DNA of 5,223 nucleotides from Thioalkalivibrio sp. (GTDB lineage: Bacteria; Pseudomonadota; Gammaproteobacteria; Ectothiorhodospirales; Ectothiorhodospiraceae), in assembly GCA_007133115.1 (NCBI GenBank), contig SLNI01000018.1, forward strand, positions 1 to 5,223. The letters are read 5' to 3'. A program made the translations under genes and the position numbers. The notes under the pieces are model-generated. The model did not search any database. It was not told the DNA's origin and saw only the letters and a list, made by a program, of their open reading frames with translations. Below are positions 1 to 5,223 of this stretch, piece after piece. How positions within the stretch are numbered: position 1 is the stretch's first letter; each line of letters starts with the position of its first letter.

Positions 1-1503
1 ACCGTCGGGATCATTTCCAGCTTCATGCAGAACGTGGGTGCCGCTGCACTGTTCATGCCTGTGATGAGTCGGATTTCCAATCGCCTCAATATTCCCCTCT
101 CCCGACTGCTCATGCCGATGGGTTTCGCGGCGATCGTCGGCGGCACCATCACCATGGTGGGGTCGAGCCCGCTGATCCTGCTGAACGACCTGCTGCCGCA
201 GGGGATGGAGCCGTTCAATCTCTTCGATGTGACGCCCATCGGGCTGGCGCTGCTGGCCAGCGCCATCGTGTACTTCGTGGTCCTCGGTCCCTACGTGTTG
301 CCCTCGGCACAGAGCAAGTCGGGAGGCGTAGAGAGCCCCACGGAATATTTCCGGCGCGTGTATGGAATGGACTACGAAATTCGCGAGGTGCGCGTCGGTA
401 AGGACAGCAGCCTGGTCGGGATGTCCGTGGCCGAGGCCGAAAACCGATACGGCGTGGCATTCATCGGCAGCTATAGCAACGACGATCTGCGTATCGGGCC
501 CTGGGGCGGGTACGAGTTTCAGGCCGGTGTGTACCTCGCGGTGCTGGGTTCGCCGGATGCGATTTCCGGGTTCCTGGATGCTACGGATGCCCGCCCCCGG
601 CGCGAGCTCAAGGTGTTCGCCAATGCGATGGCGCCGGCCAAGTCCGGTATCGCCGAAGTCGTCATCGCCCCGGGTTCCCGCCTGGTGGGCAAGACCGTCA
701 CTGATGTGGCGATGCGTCGCACCTACGGCCTGTCCGTCCTGCGCCTGCAGCGCGGCGAGGAGCCGATTGGTGAAGGTCTGCGCGATGTTCCGTTGCGGGC
801 GACGGATGCCCTGGTGGTGCACTGCGACTGGGAGTCCCTGGCCCGGCTCGAGGGGGACCGTGACTTCGTCATCGTGACCAGCGATTATCCTCGCGAGCGC
901 CTGCGACCGACCAAGGTTCCGCATGCTCTCGGCTTCCTGGCCCTTGCCCTCGGAATGATCCTGTTCACCGATCTGCCGCTCTCGGTGGCTCTTTTGACCG
1001 GGGCACTGGGTATGATTCTCACCGGCGTCATCGACATCGACGACGCCTACCGCGCTGTCAGCTGGAAAACGGTTTTCCTGCTGGCCAGCCTGATTCCGCT
1101 CGGGGCGGCCGTGGAGAATACCGGGACGGCGGCCTGGATCGCGCAGAACACTCTGGATTTTCTCGGGCAGGTTGAGCCCTGGGTGCTGCAGGCGACGATT
1201 TTCGTGCTGGCCACTTTCTTCACCCTGGTGATGTCGAATGTCGGCGCGACCGTGCTGCTGGTGCCGCTGTCGATCAACTTCGCGATGGCCGCGCAGCTGG
1301 CCGGGATGGAGGCCGACCCCCGGGTTTTCGCGCTGACCGTGGCGATTGCTACGTCCAATTCGTTTCTGATCCCGACGCACCAGGTCAACGCTCTGATCAT
1401 GGGTCCGGGCGGATACCGCGTGAAGGATTACCTGAAGGCGGGTAGCATCATGACAATCGTATTCATGGTCGTGGCCCTGATCATGCTGAATATCGTTTTC
1501 TAG
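1..1503 (+). CDS. SLC13-family permease with two TrkA-C (RCK-C) domains, 5' truncated by the window
   Basis: This is a secondary transporter of the inner membrane in the SLC13/DASS-like superfamily. The frame is open from base 1, so the ATG at 25 is internal (methionine 9 of the visible 500 residues) and the true start lies upstream. The family's inverted repeat is visible: a hairpin/TM motif MQNVGAAALFMPV (residues 9-21) followed by GGTITMVGSSPLILLND (about 47-63), and in the second half MSNVGATVLLVPL (about 411-423) followed by ATSNSFLIPTHQVNALIMG (about 450-468). Between the halves sit two soluble RCK-C-like modules: about 118-195, with a VGKDSSLVGMSVAEAE motif, and about 217-285, with APGSRLVGKTVTDVAM. 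Such modules are thought to bind ligands or ions and gate transport. Hydrophobic segments resume at about 310. The substrate cannot be read from the sequence; SLC13 members with TrkA-C domains include sulfate and dicarboxylate carriers. The stop codon TAG (1501-1503) lies inside the CTAG flank of the inverted-repeat element. Family assignment is firm; substrate is unknown. Confidence 0.9.
   Translation, partial: TVGIISSFMQNVGAAALFMPVMSRISNRLNIPLSRLLMPMGFAAIVGGTITMVGSSPLILLNDLLPQGMEPFNLFDVTPIGLALLASAIVYFVVLGPYVLPSAQSKSGGVESPTEYFRRVYGMDYEIREVRVGKDSSLVGMSVAEAENRYGVAFIGSYSNDDLRIGPWGGYEFQAGVYLAVLGSPDAISGFLDATDARPRRELKVFANAMAPAKSGIAEVVIAPGSRLVGKTVTDVAMRRTYGLSVLRLQRGEEPIGEGLRDVPLRATDALVVHCDWESLARLEGDRDFVIVTSDYPRERLRPTKVPHALGFLALALGMILFTDLPLSVALLTGALGMILTGVIDIDDAYRAVSWKTVFLLASLIPLGAAVENTGTAAWIAQNTLDFLGQVEPWVLQATIFVLATFFTLVMSNVGATVLLVPLSINFAMAAQLAGMEADPRVFALTVAIATSNSFLIPTHQVNALIMGPGGYRVKDYLKAGSIMTIVFMVVALIMLNIVF
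1500..1503. repeat. CTAG flank, candidate left target-site duplication
   Basis: The CTAG immediately outside the left inverted repeat is repeated at 1660-1663 immediately outside the right one. The last three bases are the in-frame TAG stop of the permease gene. Four bases is short evidence and the tetramer is palindromic, so the exact duplication length is uncertain (4 or 2 bp). Confidence 0.55.
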
Positions 1504-1528
1504 TGGGCCATGCGGAAAGTTCGGTACC
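1504..1528 (+). repeat. Left terminal inverted repeat of the 156-bp element
   Basis: This 25-bp arm is the near-perfect inverse of 1635-1659. The three mismatches fall at arm positions 9, 16 and 23. The outermost 8 bases (TGGGCCAT) are identical in both arms. Confidence 0.85.
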
Positions 1529-1634
1529 CGATCGCTGCGCCAGACACGCCGGCGCTGCGTTGGGCAAGTTTGAAATAGGATGGCTGTTCCTGCACAGGCC
1601 TGCCTTACTCCGTCGTGGCTGACTGTGCTCCATA

Positions 1635-1659
1635 GGCACCGAATTTTCCGTATGGCCCA
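1635..1659 (-). repeat. Right terminal inverted repeat of the 156-bp element
   Basis: This is the partner arm of 1504-1528 in inverted orientation (22 of 25 matching). It ends in ATGGCCCA next to the CTAG flank at 1660-1663. Confidence 0.85.
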
Positions 1660-1663
1660 CTAG
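1660..1663. repeat. CTAG flank, candidate right target-site duplication
   Basis: This is the second copy of the CTAG flank, adjoining the right inverted repeat. If it is a target duplication, the sequence before insertion was CTAG followed directly by the 46-base leader of the phosphoribulokinase gene (1664-1709), with the permease stop codon unchanged. Confidence 0.55.
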
Positions 1664-1709
1664 CCCTGAAATTCCAGCCAAGCATCATCGTTTTCGAGGA
1701 GAAGTTCCC

Positions 1710-2600
1710 ATGTCCCAGAAACATCCCGTGATTGCCGTAACCGGTTCCTCCGGTGCCGGAACCTCCACAGTGAAGCGTTCCTTCGAAAAGATATTCGAGC
1801 GCGAAAACATCAAACCCGTCGTGATCGAAGGAGACAGCTTCCACCGTTTCGACCGCAAGGCGATGAAAGTCGCGATGCAGGCGGCCGAGGGCGAGGGGAA
1901 CCGCCACTTCTCCCATTTCGGGCCCGAGGCCAATCTGTTCGATCGCATCGAGGAGCTGTTCCAGACCTATGGCGAAACCGGGCAGGGACAGAAGCGTTAC
2001 TACCTGCACTCGGACGAGGAAGCGGCTTTCCACAACGAGCGGATGGGAACGAGCGCCGGCGCCGGTGAATTCACGCCCTGGGAGGATATCGAGCCGGGCT
2101 CCGACCTGATGTTCTACGAGGGGTTGCATGGCCTGGCCGCTGATGGCGACGTGGACATCTCACGGTTTGTCGACCTCGGCATCGGAGTGGTGCCGATCGT
2201 GAACCTCGAGTGGATCCAGAAGATCTTCCGCGACAACGAGGAGCGCGGATATACCGCGGAGGCCATCGTCGACACCATTCTGCGGCGCATGCCGGATTAC
2301 GTGAAGTACCTCACTCCGCAGTTTTCGCGCACCGACATCAACTTCCAGCGCGTGCCCACGGTGGACACTTCCAACCCGTTCATCGCCCGGGACATCCCCA
2401 CTCCGGACGAGAGCCTGGTGGTGATCCGCTTCCGCGACCCCAAGAAGTTCGGCACGGACTTCCCCTACCTGCTCAACATGGTCCATGACTCCTTCATGTC
2501 GCGCCCGAATACGCTGGTGGTCCCCGGTGGCAAGATGGGGATGGCCATGGAGATCATTCTCGCGCCCATCATCCATGAGATTCTCGGCCGACGTGGCTGA
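1710..2600 (+). CDS. prk: Phosphoribulokinase, class I bacterial type (Calvin cycle)
   Basis: This cytoplasmic kinase phosphorylates ribulose 5-phosphate with ATP to ribulose 1,5-bisphosphate, the acceptor for Rubisco. The protein has 296 residues, close to the roughly 290 of proteobacterial class I enzymes. The P-loop is GSSGAGTST (12-20). GDSFHRFDR (41-49) carries Asp42, His45 and Arg49, the catalytic and substrate-binding positions known from the Rhodobacter enzyme. FYEGLHG (135-141) holds the Walker-B-like Glu137. NLEWIQKIFRD (165-175) holds Lys171, Arg174 and Asp175. The class hallmark VDTSNPFIARDIPTPDES spans 218-235. There is no cysteine anywhere, so plant/cyanobacterial thioredoxin or CP12-type thiol control is excluded. 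Arg31, Arg240 and Arg265 appear to match the arginines of the NADH allosteric site of the Rhodobacter enzyme. The start is fixed by a strong ribosome binding site, GAGGAGAAG (1696-1704), 8 bases from the ATG. No other Calvin-cycle gene is in the window. A terminator follows 8 bases after the stop. Confidence 0.97.
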   Translation: MSQKHPVIAVTGSSGAGTSTVKRSFEKIFERENIKPVVIEGDSFHRFDRKAMKVAMQAAEGEGNRHFSHFGPEANLFDRIEELFQTYGETGQGQKRYYLHSDEEAAFHNERMGTSAGAGEFTPWEDIEPGSDLMFYEGLHGLAADGDVDISRFVDLGIGVVPIVNLEWIQKIFRDNEERGYTAEAIVDTILRRMPDYVKYLTPQFSRTDINFQRVPTVDTSNPFIARDIPTPDESLVVIRFRDPKKFGTDFPYLLNMVHDSFMSRPNTLVVPGGKMGMAMEIILAPIIHEILGRRG

Positions 2601-2607
2601 TACCCCG

Positions 2608-2634
2608 AAGCCCCGCACATGCGGGGCTTTTTTT
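2608..2634 (+). terminator. Rho-independent terminator after phosphoribulokinase
   Basis: A perfect 9-bp stem (AAGCCCCGC at 2608-2616, GCGGGGCTT at 2621-2629) closes a 4-base ACAT loop and runs into seven consecutive T (2628-2634). It begins 8 bases after the prk stop, so most transcripts should end here. The upstream side lacks an A run, so it is not obviously bidirectional. Confidence 0.93.
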
Positions 2635-2661
2635 CGGGCCCTCGGTCACGTCGGCTAGGAT
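2633..2661 (+). promoter_or_regulatory. Possible sigma-70-type promoter for the unknown/FIST/tas unit
   Basis: The next gene lies just after a strong terminator, so a promoter is expected between 2635 and 2690. The best -10 candidate is TAGGAT (2656-2661, four of six consensus bases). Its -35 partner at 17-bp spacing, TTCGGG (2633-2638), is poor. Position and logic support it more than the bases do; an activator-dependent promoter or another sigma factor is possible. Confidence 0.25.
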
Positions 2662-2681
2662 GCAACCGTGGTCGGGTTGTC

Positions 2682-2689
2682 GGGAGGTG
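2682..2689 (+). promoter_or_regulatory. Ribosome binding site that sets a GTG start
   Basis: GGGAGGTG is a strong Shine-Dalgarno match with 6 bases between its GAGG core and the GTG at 2694. It selects this GTG over the upstream in-frame ATG at 2619, which sits inside the terminator hairpin and has no ribosome binding site. Confidence 0.75.
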
Positions 2690-2693
2690 TCCG

Positions 2694-3155
2694 GTGTTCG
2701 GGTTTTTCGCGGGTCGTCCGATTCGGCAGTTGCAGCGGTTTCGCGATCGCTTTACCGGGCGCACGCTGATTCTGCATGGAGGGTTCCCGGCCGATTGGCT
2801 GGAGGAACTGCTCCGGCAGCCCGGCGGCGGGGGGCATTTCCGGCTGGATATCCGGGCGCTGCCCGCGTCGCGTCCGACTCCCGTCGAGTGGCTGGTGCAG
2901 ACGCACGTCCTGCCGCTGGATCTGCCGCTTCCGATGTTGATGCAGGTCCGCGAGCGGGATGTCCTGGTGCGGCATCTGCACCGACGCGGGAATGCCGTTC
3001 ACCCGAGCGAGATCGCCTGGTTCCTGGAGGAATTGGATACCCGGCACCACGCGAAACTCCTGTTCTCCGACGCGCCCGGCAGGATCGACGCGGAGCGTGG
3101 ATTGAAAATCGATGAAAACGAGGCCCTGAGCATGCTGGAGCACCTTGCAGGATGA
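2694..3155 (+). CDS. Hypothetical protein of 153 residues, overlapping the FIST gene
   Basis: I do not recognise this family. The start is GTG at 2694, chosen for the ribosome binding site GGGAGGTG just upstream; the frame stays open back to 2619, but that ATG lies within the terminator. The protein opens FGFFAGRPIRQLQRF and has a likely strand segment GRTLILHGGFPADWLEELLRQ (about 22-42), a Pro/Leu-rich stretch around LPLDLPLPMLMQVRERD (about 73-89), and an acidic C-terminus with IDENEALSMLEHLAG at the end. It is rich in Arg and His and shows no signal peptide, transmembrane helix or metal-binding cysteine pattern, so it is probably a soluble cytoplasmic protein. Its stop overlaps the start of the FIST gene (ATGA, 3152-3155), which implies translational coupling and a shared role. 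GC-rich codon use like its neighbours supports a real gene. Confidence 0.8.
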   Translation: MFGFFAGRPIRQLQRFRDRFTGRTLILHGGFPADWLEELLRQPGGGGHFRLDIRALPASRPTPVEWLVQTHVLPLDLPLPMLMQVRERDVLVRHLHRRGNAVHPSEIAWFLEELDTRHHAKLLFSDAPGRIDAERGLKIDENEALSMLEHLAG

Positions 3156-4288
3156 TGATTTCGACCCCCTTCGTTCCGGCGACGGCCACCGGTTCCGACC
3201 CCCGGGTTCTGGCGCTCAAGCTGGCCGAGGAGCTGGCCGTCCATGACGGAGTGGCGAGACCGGACGCCAACCTGGGTTTCCTGTACCTCTCGGATGCGAT
3301 GTCCCGCCACGCCGCGGATGTGCTTTCGGTGCTGCGGGAGACGACTGCGGTTGAGCACTGGGTTGGCTGTGCGGGGCTCGCGTTGATCGGGGGTCGGGAC
3401 GAGCTGTACGAGACGCCGGCAGCCGTCGCGATGGTTGGTGCGGTACCCGCTGCGGACTTCCGTGTCATCCGCGAACCCGCGACCACGTTCGAAGGGCTCT
3501 GCGAGCAGCTGGACGGTTTCCTGGGCATGGAAGATCCGGGTCGCCTGATCCTGCACGCGGACCCGGGCTTTGAAGGTCTCGAGGAACTGCTGACCCGGAT
3601 CGACCGGGAGACGGCCTGGTTCTGCACCGGCGGCGTCAGCTCGGGGCAGGGGGCTGTGATCCAGATCGCTGACCAGATCCTTGCAGAAGGCGTTTCGGGG
3701 CTTGCTCTGCGCGACACTGTGCCCCTGGCCGCGCGTCACAGCCAGGGCTGTTCCCCGCTCCCCGGTCAACACCAGCTCAGCGAAACCTGGCGCAACATCA
3801 TCGTGAAACTCGACGACCAGCCGGCTTTGCCGGTCTTTCGCGAGGTGATCGGCGAGGTGTTGGCCCGGGATCTCCGGCGCGCGTTGGGGTACATCCATAT
3901 CGGCCTGCCGATCGCGGGATCGGATACCGGGGACTATCGTGTGCGCAACATCATCGGGATCGATCTCGACCGGGAGCTGCTCGCCGTCGGGGAGATGCTG
4001 ACCCCGGGGGAACACATCCTGTTCGTGCGTCGCGACGGCCAGGCGGCACGCGAGGATCTGGAGCGGATGCTGGGCGAGATACGCGCTCAGTGCCCGAGCG
4101 GCATCCGCGGCGGGTTGTACGTAAGCTGCCTGGGGCGCGGACGGCATCAGTTCGGAGACGAAGGCACCGAACTGCGGATCGTGCAGGATGCGTTGGGCGA
4201 TATCCCGCTCGTCGGCTTTTTTGCCAATGGCGAGATCTTTGCGAACCGGCTGTACGGATACACCGGGGTACTGACCCTGTTCGCCTGA
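3152..4288 (+). CDS. FIST-domain (FIST N plus FIST C) sensory-type protein
   Basis: This 378-residue protein matches the full FIST architecture (F-box and intracellular signal transduction domain), a predicted small-ligand-binding sensor fold found alone or fused to signalling domains in bacteria. The FIST N part covers about 20-215: LGFLYLSDAMSR (42-53), VGCAGLALIGGRDELYETP (71-89) and, near its end, the hallmark SQGC (197-200). The FIST C part covers about 220-378, with SGIRGGLYVSCLGRGRHQFG and the characteristic GFFANGEIF (355-363) close to the C-terminus. No output domain, signal peptide or membrane helix is attached, so any signal must pass through a partner. The upstream overlapping gene is the obvious candidate, though this is inference. 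The ATG at 3152 overlaps the upstream stop by 4 bases; a second ATG at 3155 would also work, with GGAG at 3137-3140 as the likely binding site. The ligand is unknown. Confidence 0.92.
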   Translation: MMISTPFVPATATGSDPRVLALKLAEELAVHDGVARPDANLGFLYLSDAMSRHAADVLSVLRETTAVEHWVGCAGLALIGGRDELYETPAAVAMVGAVPAADFRVIREPATTFEGLCEQLDGFLGMEDPGRLILHADPGFEGLEELLTRIDRETAWFCTGGVSSGQGAVIQIADQILAEGVSGLALRDTVPLAARHSQGCSPLPGQHQLSETWRNIIVKLDDQPALPVFREVIGEVLARDLRRALGYIHIGLPIAGSDTGDYRVRNIIGIDLDRELLAVGEMLTPGEHILFVRRDGQAAREDLERMLGEIRAQCPSGIRGGLYVSCLGRGRHQFGDEGTELRIVQDALGDIPLVGFFANGEIFANRLYGYTGVLTLFA

Positions 4289-4324
4289 CGCTGCTCGTCA
4301 TCCACCGGATTCGAGGAAAGGGAC

Positions 4325-5223
4325 ATGAAATATCGCGCGCTGGGAGACACCGGCATCGAAGTCAGTCTGATCGGGCTTGGCACGATGACCTGGGGGGAGC
4401 AGAACACCGAGGCCGACGCATTCGAGCAGCTCGATTACGCGCTGGAGCAGGGCGTGAACCTGATCGATGCCGCGGAGATGTACCCGGTGCCCCCGCGCGC
4501 GGAGACCCAGGGGCGGACCGAGACCCATATCGGTCGCTGGCTGCACGCCCGGGCCTGCCGCGACTGCGTGGTTCTGGCGACCAAGGTGGCGGGTCCGGCG
4601 GACATGCCGTGGCTGCGTGGGGGGCCGCAGCTGGTCCGGGACCAGCTGGAAGCGGCGCTGGCGGCCAGCCTGAAGCGTCTCCAGACCGACTACGTGGACC
4701 TGTACCAGGTGCACTGGCCGGCGCGCAGCACGAACTATTTCGGCAAGCTGGGCTACGAACACGACGCCGACGAGGTCGCCACCGATATCGCCGAGACGGC
4801 TGCGGTTCTGGATGGCTTTGTTCGGGATGGCCGCGTGCGCGCGATCGGCATTTCCAATGAAACCCCCTGGGGTGTCATGCAGTGGCTGCGGGCGGCAGAG
4901 CAGCGCATCGCCCCGCGCATCGTCAGCATCCAGAATCCTTACAATCTGCTGAACCGGAGCTTCGAAGCCGGGCTGGCGGAGATGTCGATCCGGGAAAGGG
5001 TGGGACTACTCGCCTATTCCCCGCTGGCGTTCGGGATGCTTTCCGGAAAGTACCTTGCCGATCAGCGGCCCGAGGGCGCGCGCCTGACCCTGTTCGAACG
5101 CTTCTCCCGCTACAGTAACCCGCAGGGCATCGCGGCCACGGAAGAGTACGCAGCGCTGGCGCAGGCCCATGGCCTGACCCCCGTGCAGCTTGCGCTGGGC
5201 TTCATCAACCGCCAGGGTTTCGT
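4325..5223 (+). CDS. tas: Tas-type NADP(H)-dependent aldo-keto reductase, 3' truncated by the window
   Basis: This is a cytoplasmic TIM-barrel oxidoreductase that closely resembles E. coli Tas (about 346 residues). Here 299 complete codons are visible and about 45-50 residues lie beyond the window. The N-terminus contains LGLGTMTWGEQN (16-27 region) and NLIDAAEMYPVPPRAETQG (45-63), the latter a strong Tas signature. The aldo-keto reductase catalytic tetrad is complete: Asp48, Tyr53, Lys87 and His130 (in LYQVHWP). Cofactor-pocket motifs GISNETPWGVM, IQNPYNLLNRSFE and AYSPLAFGMLSGKYL follow in the expected order. Compared with E. coli Tas, as I recall it, the loop after Lys87 is shorter. The start is set by GAGGAAAGG (4313-4321), 8 bases before the ATG. 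The 36-base gap after the FIST gene has no terminator, so co-transcription is likely. The physiological substrate of Tas proteins is not settled; carbonyl reduction is the safe call. Confidence 0.95.
   Translation, partial: MKYRALGDTGIEVSLIGLGTMTWGEQNTEADAFEQLDYALEQGVNLIDAAEMYPVPPRAETQGRTETHIGRWLHARACRDCVVLATKVAGPADMPWLRGGPQLVRDQLEAALAASLKRLQTDYVDLYQVHWPARSTNYFGKLGYEHDADEVATDIAETAAVLDGFVRDGRVRAIGISNETPWGVMQWLRAAEQRIAPRIVSIQNPYNLLNRSFEAGLAEMSIRERVGLLAYSPLAFGMLSGKYLADQRPEGARLTLFERFSRYSNPQGIAATEEYAALAQAHGLTPVQLALGFINRQGF

Larger units (their letters stand above)
1504..1659. mobile_element. MITE-like non-coding foldback element, 156 bp
   Basis: The element has 25-bp terminal inverted repeats (1504-1528 and 1635-1659) that match at 22 of 25 positions and read TGGGCCAT... 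inward from each end. It is flanked on both sides by CTAG (1500-1503 and 1660-1663), which I read as a 4-bp target duplication. Because CTAG is its own reverse complement, it also extends the inverted repeat to 29 bp, so a 2-bp TA duplication is equally possible. A second, weaker complementary pair lies further in (1541-1554 against 1608-1621, 11 of 14), so much of the element can fold on itself. There is no room for a transposase, and no convincing ORF lies inside. A CTAG or TA target would fit mobilisation in trans by an IS5-like (YTAR target) or IS630/Tc1-like (TA target) transposase, but I do not recognise the ends and cannot name a parent element. A large transcribed hairpin that is not mobile is the alternative. 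Confidence 0.68.

Noticed and set aside
1560..1636. Possible outward promoter for prk within the element (TTGAAA at 1570-1575, TAGGAT at 1576-1581)
   Set aside because: The two hexamers adjoin each other and neither has a suitable partner at 16-18 bp spacing, so no promoter can be supported here.
1500..1663. The inverted repeat as an intrinsic terminator for the permease or an integron attC site
   Set aside because: The arms are over 100 bases apart with no T run after the right arm, and no attC core sites (GTTRRRY-type) are seen at the ends.
1492..1695. 9-bp direct repeat ATCGTTTTC at 1492-1500 and 1687-1695 around the element
   Set aside because: It could be read as a longer target duplication, but the right copy lies 23 bases beyond the CTAG flank and is not adjacent to the inverted repeat, so chance is more likely.
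1605..2129. Minus-strand open frame (174 codons) overlapping prk and the inverted-repeat element
   Set aside because: It is antisense to prk with its tail inside the element; there is no motif or start-site support.
2752..3717. Minus-strand open frame (321 codons) across the unknown and FIST genes
   Set aside because: It is extremely rich in Ser, Arg and Ala with no recognisable domain, and spans the junction of two well-supported + strand genes.
2999..4147. Long minus-strand open frame (382 codons) opposite the FIST gene
   Set aside because: It lies antisense to a gene with clear FIST motifs, its translation has low-complexity Arg/Pro/Ala bias typical of GC-rich shadow frames, and no ribosome binding site or family motif was seen.
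4090..4860. Plus-strand open frame (256 codons) over the end of FIST and the start of tas
   Set aside because: It is an out-of-frame Arg/Gly-rich translation; the overlapping frame starting at 4325 has a complete aldo-keto reductase tetrad.

Overview
The window is a GC-rich, gene-dense bacterial segment with every gene on the + strand. A class I (proteobacterial-type, cysteine-free) phosphoribulokinase points to a Calvin-cycle autotroph. With the high GC content and a Tas-type aldo-keto reductase, a gammaproteobacterial autotroph is the likeliest host, for example a sulfur oxidiser of the Ectothiorhodospiraceae/Thioalkalivibrio kind. That taxonomic call is an inference; the sequence has no taxonomic marker.

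Layout. (1) Positions 1-1503 hold the C-terminal part of an SLC13-type membrane permease with two cytoplasmic TrkA-C/RCK-C-like domains; its 5' end lies before the window. (2) Positions 1500-1663 hold a 156-bp foldback element with 25-bp terminal inverted repeats flanked by CTAG duplications, which looks like a MITE. The left CTAG contains the permease stop codon. (3) Positions 1710-2600 encode phosphoribulokinase, followed at once by a strong intrinsic terminator at 2608-2634. (4) A new unit then starts: a GTG-initiated 153-residue protein of unknown function (2694-3155) overlaps by 4 bases a FIST-domain sensory protein (3152-4288). After 36 bases comes the aldo-keto reductase tas (from 4325), which runs off the window end.

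How the genes relate. Removing the element would put the phosphoribulokinase start 46 bases after the permease stop, so these two genes may once have formed a tight transcription unit that the insertion pulled apart. The terminator separates carbon fixation from the unknown/FIST/Tas group. That group has no visible internal terminator and is probably co-transcribed. The overlapping unknown gene and FIST gene are the best candidate for an uncharacterised functional pair. No rRNA, tRNA, CRISPR array, transposase gene or convincing minus-strand gene was seen, and no gene-free stretch exceeds about 210 bases.
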